Shown piece after piece: positions 52,410 to 64,000 of a stretch of DNA of 64,000 bases (positions are counted from its first letter, which is position 1; every line of letters starts with the position of its first letter). Made by a program: the position numbers and the translations under genes. The notes beneath the pieces were generated by a model that worked only from the letters and a program-made list of their open reading frames with translations, did no database searches and was not told the DNA's origin. Where the stretch lies: IMG/VR virus record IMGVR_UViG_3300032284_001133, positions 20,061-84,060 of that record. One strand, given 5' to 3'. This stretch comes from a virus.

Positions 52410-55400
52410 ATGGCAACACTAGGCTTTCCTTCAAACCCCAATATAGGTGATACCTATACATTAGGTACCCGTACCTGGGTATGGAACGGTAACGGCTGGC
52501 AGTTGCAAAGCGGAATTACTAGTTTTGATCCGTTTACTGCAAACAGAATTATTGTTACTACCAGTACAAATTCTACATCAACTACAACAGGTGGATTAGT
52601 TGTATACGGTGGTGCAGGCATTGGAGAAAATTTATGGGTAGGCGGTGATACTACAATACGAGGTAGTGCAACATTTGGTGGTCCTGTATATTTTAACGGT
52701 ACAGCCACTTACATTTTTAGTACAAATACCTATTATACTGATAACATTATTGATTTGCATGTTCCTCCTACTGGTGTTGACGGACAATGGTCTTTTGACG
52801 ATACTAAGGATATTGGTTTACGTTTCCATTATTATAATCGCTCATTATCAACTGATTCAAATGCGGCACTTATATTAGCCGACGACAGTCAAAATTTAGA
52901 ATGGTACGGCACAGGAATAGAAACTTTTGGAGATTTCACCAGTGCAACTTATGGTACATTTAAAACCGGTTCTATTATACTAGTTAGTACAACGACATCA
53001 TATTCTTCTACATCGGGCGCATTAACTGTAACTGGTGGTGTTGGCATTGGTGGAAATTTATATGCTAACGGTATCTATGACAATAACACTCGAGTAATCA
53101 GCCAAATTAATGTAGGTTTAGGATTAGGTGAAAGTGCGGCTAATGGTCCGATAATAACTTTAACCAACACTGGTGTTTTATCTTTATTTGGAACATCGGA
53201 TATTAGTATAACTACATCTACTGGTAATATTATAGTATCAAATACTAGTACACTACAAAGTATAACTAGTAGAGGTGCAATAACTGATAGAATAATTACC
53301 CTTACAAATACCAGTGGGTCAAATAGTACAACAACAGGTGCATTATTAATAGCAGGGGGTGTTGGTGTAGGCGGCAATTTATATGCTACTGCAATATATG
53401 ATAACAACAGTCGTGTTCTAACACAAGCAACTATTGGCAATTTTGGTGTAACATCATTAACTGCTGGTACAGATACAGCAATAAGCACAGCAACTGGACC
53501 AGTTGTTGTCTGGACAACTAGCACACTACAAAGTGTGACCAGCAGAGGTGCAATAACACCTAGTGCTATTACTATTACAAACTCGGCTTCTAGTACAAGT
53601 ACAACAACTGGTGCATTGGTTATAACCGGAGGTGTTGGAATAGGTGGCAACGTATATGCTAACTTTATCTACGGAAATTCATTATACGACAGCGGTAATA
53701 GAGTTGTAACTCAAGTTATTCCTTATGCTGGTCCTGCAATTGGTATTACTAATCTAACAACTAGCGGACCTCAAGCATCATTTACGATTCTTAACTTAGG
53801 TGTTCAAGCAATTACTACAGGTAGTGGAATTGCTATTAGTACATCAACGGGTACTGTTAATATTGCCAGTGTTGACACTTTACAATTAGTAACAAATAGA
53901 GGTGCTACAACTAATAATGCCATTAACATAACTAATACAACTCCAAGCGTTGATACAACATCGGGTGCATTAGTAATTACAGGTGGTGTTGGTGTTGGTG
54001 GATCACTTTATGGTAGTGCATTGTTTGACGATGGCAGTCGTGTTCTTACTCAAGCATCTATTGGTAGTTATGGTGTTACAAGTTTAACAGCAGGAACAGA
54101 TACTGCTGTTAGCTCATCAACTGGTGCTGTGATAATATGGAATACTAGTACATTAGACAGTGTAACTAGACGAGGCAACTCAACTACTGCTACCGTTGTA
54201 TTTGCAAACACATCATCCAGTTCTGTTGCAATATTGGGAGGATTATTTGTTGCTGGTAATGAAATAGTAGGTGGAAATCTTATCACTACAGGTACATTAA
54301 TTGTACAATCTCCATTATCAAGTGTAGGAACAAATAGCGGTGCATTACAAGTTGCTGGCGGTGTCGGCATTGCTGGTGCAACATACCACGGTGGCAATGT
54401 TAAAATTTTAAGTACAACCAGTGCAACAAGTACACTAACTGGTGCATTACAAGTTGCCGGCGGTGTTGGGGTACAGGGCGATTTGTTTATTGGCGGTGCA
54501 TTTATCTATGCTGGTCAATTGTACGATACTGGTGCTCGTGTCATTACAACGGGAACTATTTCTCAATACGCAGTTACAACATTAACTGCTGGTACAGATA
54601 CTGCGGTAAGTGCGTCAACTGGCCCTGTAATTATTTGGAATACAAGTACATTGGCTTCTATTACAAGTCGAGGTGCAACTACTCCTAATATTATCACAAT
54701 TACAAATACTACAACAAATACTGCAACAAGTTTTACATCAGGTAATGCGTTAATTGTTGCTGGTAGTATTGGTGCTAATAGTATTAATTTAAGTGCATCT
54801 AGTTATATTAATGGAGCACAGATTCTTACAACAGTTACCGGTATTATTTCAGCATTTAACGGTGGAACAATTGGTAATCCATTAATTATCGCTACAGGTA
54901 CACAATCAGTATCAACTAGTACAGGTGCATTAGTAGTTAATGGTGGAGTAGGCATTGGAGGCAATTTATGGGTAGGTGGTACTACTAATTTTGAAGGTAA
55001 TGTAATTTTTAATGGTACTGCTACATACGTATTTGCTTCGCAAAACTATTATACAGAAAATTTAATTATCTTACATGCTACAACAAGCACAACAGGTGAA
55101 AACAGTTGGACATTTGATGACGGCAAAGATGTAGGTATTATAGGAGATTACTACAATACAGATCTTAATACCGCTACACAATTCTTTATGGGTTGGAGAC
55201 ACGGTACAGGCAGTTTTGAATTTTTTGATTTTGGTAGTCAAAACACAGCAGGAAACTTTGTCGGTCTGTACGGGGATATTACAGCAGGCAATTTTTATTC
55301 TCAATCTACTGCAAACAGCATCAGTACAACAACCGGAGCAATTACAACACCAGGCGGAGTTGGTATTGGCAGTAATTTAAATGTAGGCGGAACAGCTTAT

Positions 55401-58400
55401 GTAAAAGGTTCGCCTGTACTAACACTTGCTAATTTAAGTGTTAGCACATTGACATTCTATGTATCTGTTAGTAACGGTAATGACAGCTATAACGGTCTAT
55501 CATCTTTACAACCATTTGCAACACTTGGCAAGGCCTTAAGCGTTGCTTCAAACGGTACTGAAGTCTATGTTGAAGCTGGTACATACACTGAAACATTCCC
55601 ATTAACTGTTCCTGCAGGTGTTACAGTTCGCGGTGCAGGCCTACGTTCTACTATTGTTCAACCTACAAGCATAACCAATACACAAACTGGTTTCTTATTA
55701 AATGGTCAAACTTTAATTAGCGATATTACAGTTAGTAATTTCTATAAACCAGGTTATGGTTTTGCTTTTGCTCCTGGTTGTAATATTACAACAAAGAGTC
55801 CTTACTTACAGCGTGTAAGTGTTATTACAAAAGGTTCTGTACAAACTGCTATAGATCCATATGGTTATGGTTCAGGTAATGCAGGTAACGGTGTTTACTT
55901 AGACGCAAGTGTTCTAGCACCTAACAGTTTAGAACCTGCTATGTTGTTCAACGAAGTAACATTTATTGTTCCAAATGCCACTGGTATGTACATGACTAAC
56001 GGTGTACGTGCAGAATTATTAAATGGTTTCTTCTACTTTGCTAATCAAGCGGTATATGCTACTTCTGGAAATGCAGGTGTTTCCGGAGCAGGTCAGACAA
56101 GACTTAAACTTTCTGGAGTATCCGGTTCATTTAATACAAACGATACTATCAGCTATAGAAACACATCTGGCTCAGTCGTTGCATCTGGTACGATTTCTAA
56201 TGTCGCTAATGGTTACATATATATTAACGGTCCGTCATGGGGCTTTACTGTTGGTAATGCAGTTAATACACAAACTGTTTATTCATCAAGTGGAGGCACA
56301 GCAAGTTATATTTCTTTAGCAGACTATCATCAATTTGGTGCCGAACTTCGTTGTATCGGTAGTGCGGCTGTATTTGGTAATAGCGGTGTTACTGCTAACG
56401 GTACTGGTACTGATTTAAAACTTATTGCGTTCAATATGAGCTTTATTGGCTCGCAGGGAAATTTGACAGACGATGATACATTAACTGTTCAATCAAATGA
56501 AGTTATACAAACTAATGGTGGTGTAGTATACTACCAAACAGTTGACCAAGAAGGTAATTTCCGTGTTGGTAAATTCTTTGAAGTTAATGAAAACACAGGA
56601 GTTGTTTCTTTCTCTACAGCTTCTATTGCATTAACTACTGCGTCAAGTATTACATTAACTGATGGTACAAATTATACTATTTTAACGCCAGGTAACGCTC
56701 AAATTGGTGAAGTTAATATTGGTGGAACTACAGTTGGAACTTTATCAGGTAATTTAAATCTTGCTCCGGCATCCGGGTTAACATCAGTCAACGGCTCTTT
56801 ACAATTATCCGGAACACTAACGGTACCAAGTACAACTCAAGCAGTGAGTACTACGTCAGGTGCGGTTATTGTAACTGGTGGCGTAGGTATTGGTGGTAGC
56901 CTTTACGCAGGAAATATGTTCTCTAACGGTAGCCAAGTACTTACTTACGGTTCACTAGCTTCTGCTGGTGTATCATCAATATTAGCAGGAACTGATATTG
57001 CGGTAAGTTCTTCAACTGGTGTGGTCACAATTAGTAATACCAGTACATTAAATTCTGTATTAAGTCGAGGCAGTTCAACTTATCAAAGCATTAGTATTAC
57101 TGGCACAGGTATCCTTTCTGTAGCAACAACAGTAACAGCTGGACAAGTTTATGATAGCAACGCTCGTGTTGTAACAACGGCAACTATTGCAACTTATGCG
57201 GTAACTAATTTAACAGCAGGTAATGACATATTTGTGTCAACTTCAACTGGTCCTGTAACTATTAGTGATATTAGTACATTTCAAAGTGTAACTAATAGAG
57301 GCGCACAAACTACAAATACTGTATATTTTAATAATACAGGAACTTCGATAGTTGCTTTGGGAGATATTACAGTAACAGGAACCGTTACAGCAGGTTTAAT
57401 TACTACCCCTCTATTTACAGCAACTAACGCTATAATTACCACAGCATCAATTATCTATGCTAATGTTACGACAGCAAGTATTAGTACAGCAACAATCGGG
57501 TCTTTAGTTATTAATACCAATGAAACAGATAACGGAACATTAACTGTTGGCGGTCTTGTTTCATTTACTAACACAAATTCTAGTACATCAACTGTATCTG
57601 GTGCATTAACTGTATCCGGCGGAGTTGGAATTGGCGGTACTCTAAATGCTAGTATAATTGCTACGCCAGTATTAACGGCAACTAACGCTGTAATTACCAC
57701 AGCATCAATTATCTATGCTACCGTTACAACAGCAACTATTAATACAGCGACTATTAGCACAGCAACTATTAATTTTCTAACAGTTTCAGGACTTGCCGCG
57801 TTTACAAATAATACAGCAAGTACAAGTACTCAATCTGGGGCAGTAGTAGTTACAGGTGGAGTCGGAATTGGCGGTACTCTAAATGCTAGTATAATTGCTA
57901 CGCCAGTATTAACGGCAACAAATATTACAGTTTCAACATTAAATGTTGTTACGACCGAAACTGATACAGGTTCTTTAACAGTAGGTGGCATTGTACAATT
58001 TACTAACACTACAAATAGTACAAGTACAACTACAGGTGCAGTTTTAATTACCGGCGGTTTAGGTATACAAGGCAATTTGTATGGCGGTAATATGTATTCT
58101 AATGGTGCTCCTGTATTAACAGGCAGTACATTAGGTGGATTTGGTGTTACAAGTTTAACCGCAGGCACAGATACAGCAGTCAGCACCTCAACTGGTAATG
58201 TGGTAATTTGGAATACCGGTACTTTACAAGGTGTAACAAGTCGTGGTAGTTCTACAAATCAAGCTATTACAATTTCTAACACTACACCTAGCGCAAATAC
58301 AGGTAGCGGTGCATTGATTGTAAGTGGTGGTATTGGTGTAAGTGGTCAAGTTTACTCAACAGGATTTTATTCTATAACTACAGTTGGTACATCGACTGTA

Positions 58401-60704
58401 AGAGTTGCAAGCAGTAGTAGTCAAATTGCTCAGATTATTTCTGATCCTGCTCTAGGACCAAGTTTAACTTTTGGTACTACTCTTGCTAATTCGTTATATG
58501 GATCATTAAATGCACCAACAGGCTACCTAACATTAGTTGCAGGATCATCTAGAGATATTAAGATTTACGGAGCCGCAACTACAAATAGCGTATGGATTAG
58601 TAATTCAACTGGTAACGTTGCTATCAATAAAGCGCCTTCTGCGTACACATTAGATGTTGGCGGTACAGTCAATATTTCAAGTACTTCATCAAGCACAGGT
58701 ACTGCATATGGCGCATTAGTAATTGCTGGTGGGGTTGGTATCGGCGGCGGTTTTTACGCAAACACATCTTCGTACATTAATGGTGCGATTGTATTAACCA
58801 GCGCAACAGTTAACCAGTATGCAAGTCAAACAATTATTTCAGCTGGTACAGATACAGCAGTTAGTACCTCAACTGGCAATGTTACAATTTGGGACATCAG
58901 TACATTACAGTCAGTAACAGGTCGAGGCAACTCAACCACTAACGTTGTAATTCTAAACAGTACAACATACAGTACAAATACAATAGTTGGTAATACATTA
59001 CAAATTCCAACTGGCGGTGTAGGTACAAATTACTTGTATATTGCTACCGCTGGCTTTATTAACGGACAACAGATTGTTACGACCGCAACAGCCAATGCGG
59101 CGGTTACAGCATTTAACGGTGGTACAATTACAACTCCTTTATATATTAATACCACAACTGTTTCAACAGGAACAAGTTCGGGAGCATTAATTGTAGGTGG
59201 TGGAGTTGGCATAGCTGGATCATTGTTTGTAGGCGGTACAACTTATCTATCAGGTGATTTATATGTAGATGGAACACAGACTGTAATTAACAGCGTTTTA
59301 GAAGCTACACAAGATAAGACATTAACATTAGGTAATAGTTTATTACAAGCAAGCACAAACGGCGCAGGTATTCAAATTGGATCAACTGCAACACCGTTTA
59401 TCAGTTGGTTGTATGATGGTGGCAATAACTGGAAATCGAGCAACGGTATTTTAGTTACAAACACTGCAACTATTGGTAGTGGTACAGCATCTAGCAGTTC
59501 TTCAACAGGTGCATTAATTGTTGCAGGTGGTGCAGGAATTAGCGGTACATTATATGTTGGTGGAATAGTTTCTGGAAACGTAACAGCTACAAATATTTCA
59601 GCTAGTTCAACTGCAACTATTAACTATGCTAATATCACAACGGCAACAATTAGTACAGCAACTATTGGTTCACTAACAATTCTTACTTCTGATACAGATA
59701 AAGGTACATTAAGTGTTAGCGGATTGGTAACATTTACAAATACAACAAATGCATCTAGCACTACAACTGCCGCAGTAGTAGTTACTGGTGGCATTGGCGT
59801 TGGTGGAAATGCTTACATAGGCGGATTATTAACTTCTACAACATTAGTTGTAGCAAATACAGCAACTATTTTAAGTACAGCAACAAGCACAAGTACAACA
59901 ACAGGTGCATTAATAGTAGGTGGCGGAGTTGGAGTCGGCGGAGCAGTTTACGCTGGCGGCAATATGTATTCCAATGGTGCTCTTGTATTAACAACAGCAA
60001 GTTTAGGTTCAAGCGGCGGAGTTGGTGTAACCACAATCACTGCTGGTACAGATACTGCGGTAAGTGCGTCAACTGGCCCTGTAATTATTTGGAATACAGG
60101 TACATTACTAAGCATAACCAGCAGAGGTGCGACAAGTACAAGTACAATTACTTTAACAAACTTAACAGCAAGTACAAGTACAACAACTGGTGCATTAATT
60201 GTTGCAGGCGGTATTGGTGTTGCTGGATCAGTAATGTTAGGATCTGGTGCTGTACAACGAGGACAGGCTTCTTTAGTACAGGCTAGCGGTCAATTTGTAA
60301 ATCCGGGTGATGCACAATCTAGCGTTTATACATTAAGAATAGCATCAATTGGAAGCACACCTAGCCCATTAACAACAGACGGTGGAGTAGCAGGAGCAAC
60401 TAATCAGGTTGTAATGCCAAATAATGCTGTGTTTACATTCCGTGTATTAATAACTGCAAAATCTACCACAAATACAGATAATGCAGGTTGGGAATTTAAT
60501 GGTGTAGCAACTCGTGGAGCAAATGCGGCAACTACCACATTACAGCGTGTAAATAAAAATAAAATTTGGTACAGCAATGCGGCATGGGATGCAAACGTTA
60601 CTGTAGACACCACAAACGGTGCTATACAAATTACAGGCACAGGTGACGGTGTTAACAACATTAGATTTGTAGCTAGAATTGAAACAGCAGAGGTTACAAA
60701 CTAA
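52410..60704 (+). CDS. Giant Gly-rich repeat fibre protein with internal beta-helix domain (2764 residues)
   Basis: The N-terminus F-P-S-N-P-N-I-G-D-T-Y (residues 5-15) with W-V-W-N-G-N-G-W is a common fibre start domain. More than twenty S-T-T-T-G-A-L-V-V-x-G-G-V-G-I-G-type repeats follow, interleaved with T-A-G-T-D-T-A-V-S-S-S-T-G segments. Knob-type domains with Y-Y-T-D/E-N-I-I-D/I-L-H occur near residues 105 and 885. Residues ~1010-1400 form a pectin-lyase-like beta-helix (Y-V-S-V-S-N-G-N-D-S-Y-N-G, then G-V-T-V-R-G-A-G-L-R) ending in N-F-R-V-G-K-F-F-E-V, a segment akin to the C-termini of the other giant proteins. The last ~150 residues form a non-repeat globular end. Likely a main long tail fibre or receptor-binding filament. 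Confidence 0.75.
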   Translation: MATLGFPSNPNIGDTYTLGTRTWVWNGNGWQLQSGITSFDPFTANRIIVTTSTNSTSTTTGGLVVYGGAGIGENLWVGGDTTIRGSATFGGPVYFNGTATYIFSTNTYYTDNIIDLHVPPTGVDGQWSFDDTKDIGLRFHYYNRSLSTDSNAALILADDSQNLEWYGTGIETFGDFTSATYGTFKTGSIILVSTTTSYSSTSGALTVTGGVGIGGNLYANGIYDNNTRVISQINVGLGLGESAANGPIITLTNTGVLSLFGTSDISITTSTGNIIVSNTSTLQSITSRGAITDRIITLTNTSGSNSTTTGALLIAGGVGVGGNLYATAIYDNNSRVLTQATIGNFGVTSLTAGTDTAISTATGPVVVWTTSTLQSVTSRGAITPSAITITNSASSTSTTTGALVITGGVGIGGNVYANFIYGNSLYDSGNRVVTQVIPYAGPAIGITNLTTSGPQASFTILNLGVQAITTGSGIAISTSTGTVNIASVDTLQLVTNRGATTNNAINITNTTPSVDTTSGALVITGGVGVGGSLYGSALFDDGSRVLTQASIGSYGVTSLTAGTDTAVSSSTGAVIIWNTSTLDSVTRRGNSTTATVVFANTSSSSVAILGGLFVAGNEIVGGNLITTGTLIVQSPLSSVGTNSGALQVAGGVGIAGATYHGGNVKILSTTSATSTLTGALQVAGGVGVQGDLFIGGAFIYAGQLYDTGARVITTGTISQYAVTTLTAGTDTAVSASTGPVIIWNTSTLASITSRGATTPNIITITNTTTNTATSFTSGNALIVAGSIGANSINLSASSYINGAQILTTVTGIISAFNGGTIGNPLIIATGTQSVSTSTGALVVNGGVGIGGNLWVGGTTNFEGNVIFNGTATYVFASQNYYTENLIILHATTSTTGENSWTFDDGKDVGIIGDYYNTDLNTATQFFMGWRHGTGSFEFFDFGSQNTAGNFVGLYGDITAGNFYSQSTANSISTTTGAITTPGGVGIGSNLNVGGTAYVKGSPVLTLANLSVSTLTFYVSVSNGNDSYNGLSSLQPFATLGKALSVASNGTEVYVEAGTYTETFPLTVPAGVTVRGAGLRSTIVQPTSITNTQTGFLLNGQTLISDITVSNFYKPGYGFAFAPGCNITTKSPYLQRVSVITKGSVQTAIDPYGYGSGNAGNGVYLDASVLAPNSLEPAMLFNEVTFIVPNATGMYMTNGVRAELLNGFFYFANQAVYATSGNAGVSGAGQTRLKLSGVSGSFNTNDTISYRNTSGSVVASGTISNVANGYIYINGPSWGFTVGNAVNTQTVYSSSGGTASYISLADYHQFGAELRCIGSAAVFGNSGVTANGTGTDLKLIAFNMSFIGSQGNLTDDDTLTVQSNEVIQTNGGVVYYQTVDQEGNFRVGKFFEVNENTGVVSFSTASIALTTASSITLTDGTNYTILTPGNAQIGEVNIGGTTVGTLSGNLNLAPASGLTSVNGSLQLSGTLTVPSTTQAVSTTSGAVIVTGGVGIGGSLYAGNMFSNGSQVLTYGSLASAGVSSILAGTDIAVSSSTGVVTISNTSTLNSVLSRGSSTYQSISITGTGILSVATTVTAGQVYDSNARVVTTATIATYAVTNLTAGNDIFVSTSTGPVTISDISTFQSVTNRGAQTTNTVYFNNTGTSIVALGDITVTGTVTAGLITTPLFTATNAIITTASIIYANVTTASISTATIGSLVINTNETDNGTLTVGGLVSFTNTNSSTSTVSGALTVSGGVGIGGTLNASIIATPVLTATNAVITTASIIYATVTTATINTATISTATINFLTVSGLAAFTNNTASTSTQSGAVVVTGGVGIGGTLNASIIATPVLTATNITVSTLNVVTTETDTGSLTVGGIVQFTNTTNSTSTTTGAVLITGGLGIQGNLYGGNMYSNGAPVLTGSTLGGFGVTSLTAGTDTAVSTSTGNVVIWNTGTLQGVTSRGSSTNQAITISNTTPSANTGSGALIVSGGIGVSGQVYSTGFYSITTVGTSTVRVASSSSQIAQIISDPALGPSLTFGTTLANSLYGSLNAPTGYLTLVAGSSRDIKIYGAATTNSVWISNSTGNVAINKAPSAYTLDVGGTVNISSTSSSTGTAYGALVIAGGVGIGGGFYANTSSYINGAIVLTSATVNQYASQTIISAGTDTAVSTSTGNVTIWDISTLQSVTGRGNSTTNVVILNSTTYSTNTIVGNTLQIPTGGVGTNYLYIATAGFINGQQIVTTATANAAVTAFNGGTITTPLYINTTTVSTGTSSGALIVGGGVGIAGSLFVGGTTYLSGDLYVDGTQTVINSVLEATQDKTLTLGNSLLQASTNGAGIQIGSTATPFISWLYDGGNNWKSSNGILVTNTATIGSGTASSSSSTGALIVAGGAGISGTLYVGGIVSGNVTATNISASSTATINYANITTATISTATIGSLTILTSDTDKGTLSVSGLVTFTNTTNASSTTTAAVVVTGGIGVGGNAYIGGLLTSTTLVVANTATILSTATSTSTTTGALIVGGGVGVGGAVYAGGNMYSNGALVLTTASLGSSGGVGVTTITAGTDTAVSASTGPVIIWNTGTLLSITSRGATSTSTITLTNLTASTSTTTGALIVAGGIGVAGSVMLGSGAVQRGQASLVQASGQFVNPGDAQSSVYTLRIASIGSTPSPLTTDGGVAGATNQVVMPNNAVFTFRVLITAKSTTNTDNAGWEFNGVATRGANAATTTLQRVNKNKIWYSNAAWDANVTVDTTNGAIQITGTGDGVNNIRFVARIETAEVTN
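54585..54644 (+). repeat. 60-bp exact repeat, copy 1
   Basis: Identical over 60 bases to 60039-60098 in the same gene, 5.4 kb apart. It codes for T-A-G-T-D-T-A-V-S-A-S-T-G-P-V. Other copies of this protein motif in the gene differ by many silent changes, so this pair is recent. Confidence 0.9.
57627..57682 (+). repeat. 56-bp exact repeat, copy 1
   Basis: Identical to 57864-57919. Codes for the end of a Gly-rich repeat unit (G-I-G-G-T-L-N-A-S-I-I-A-T-P). A nearby third copy around 57414-57480 overlaps the adjoining downstream segment imperfectly. Local duplication is likely. Confidence 0.9.
57864..57919 (+). repeat. 56-bp exact repeat, copy 2
   Basis: Second copy of the block at 57627-57682, 237 bases downstream and in frame. 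Confidence 0.9.
60039..60098 (+). repeat. 60-bp exact repeat, copy 2
   Basis: Second copy of the block at 54585-54644. Confidence 0.9.
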
Positions 60705-60717
60705 TGAATTTTATAAC

Positions 60718-60725
60718 GATAAATA
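60718..60725 (+). promoter_or_regulatory. Late-promoter-like motif
   Basis: GATAAATA lies 18 bases before the ATG of the collagen-like gene at 60744. It could start a separate late transcript for the last fibre gene. Confidence 0.45.
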
Positions 60726-60743
60726 TTGGATTAGAGCAGAAAT

Positions 60744-64000
<3,257 letters not shown>

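Noticed and set aside
48613-59212. Several minus-strand ORFs of 60-191 residues rich in Pro, Val and Thr
   Set aside because: They are antisense shadows of the Gly/Thr/Ser repeats; P-P-x-T and P-x-P-P-A patterns are the reverse complement of the G-G-V-G-I-G codons.
37700-60704. CRISPR array or integrated repeats, because of many short repeats
   Set aside because: The repeats are in-frame protein repeats with diverged copies and no uniform spacer length.

Overview
The window is part of the genome of a T4-like contractile-tailed phage (myovirus). It is AT-rich, densely packed, mostly leader-poor, and has no cellular housekeeping genes or tRNAs that I can see. The T4 core set is recognisable by motif and gene order: baseplate wedge gp6, gp25, hub spike gp5, gp53-like and gp48/54-like proteins; late sigma factor gp55; recombination nuclease gp47/gp46; gp26-like baseplate protein; tape measure; portal gp20; prohead core gp67-like; protease gp21; scaffold gp22; major capsid gp23. 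The style (391-residue capsid protein, very large beta-structured virion proteins) fits the aquatic T4-like phages of small-genome bacteria and cyanobacteria. The host cannot be named from this sequence.

Layout. Positions 1-10633 (minus strand) hold a baseplate block: gp48/54-like, gp53-like, a 1274-residue hub protein, gp5 with a C-terminal GH19-like hydrolase domain, gp25, and gp6 (C-terminus cut by the window edge). Positions 10690-15612 (plus) hold a regulatory and recombination block: a host-type sigma-70 promoter, gp55, a second sigma-70-like promoter, gp47, gp46, three small coupled ORFs (one a 51-residue ORF) and a GIY-YIG nuclease. Positions 15613-16097 carry no convincing ORF and contain a chain of hairpins that looks like a structured RNA, then a T4-type late promoter for a low-complexity 230-residue protein. 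Positions 16787-17877 (minus) hold a small conserved protein and the gp26-like baseplate protein. Positions 17951-27090 (plus) hold tape measure, portal and the head morphogenesis genes, closed by a strong terminator behind gp23.

Positions 27222-64000 (plus) are almost entirely virion surface and fibre genes: small beta-rich proteins, two giant related proteins (1705 and 3069 residues) built from pectin-lyase-like domains plus a regular repeat of about 162 residues with a Cys-x-Arg-Asp signature, four proteins (572, 1084, 463 and 2764 residues) built from a Gly/Thr/Ser-rich repeat, and a final protein, open at the right edge, with collagen-like Gly-x-y tracts and repeated D-x-x-N-T-x-Y-Y motifs. 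About 37 kb of contiguous adhesin-type coding sequence is unusual, and exact nucleotide blocks of 46-60 bases shared within and between these genes suggest recombination or gene conversion.

How it works together. The sigma-70 promoters probably let host polymerase express gp55 and gp46/47. gp55 would then direct transcription from the TAAATA-type late promoters found before many structural genes on both strands, giving heads, tail, baseplate and the fibre array. The most interesting unexplained items are the structured RNA next to the GIY-YIG gene, the Cys-x-Arg-Asp repeat proteins, and an 11-bp inverted repeat that places a late-promoter motif in its loop.
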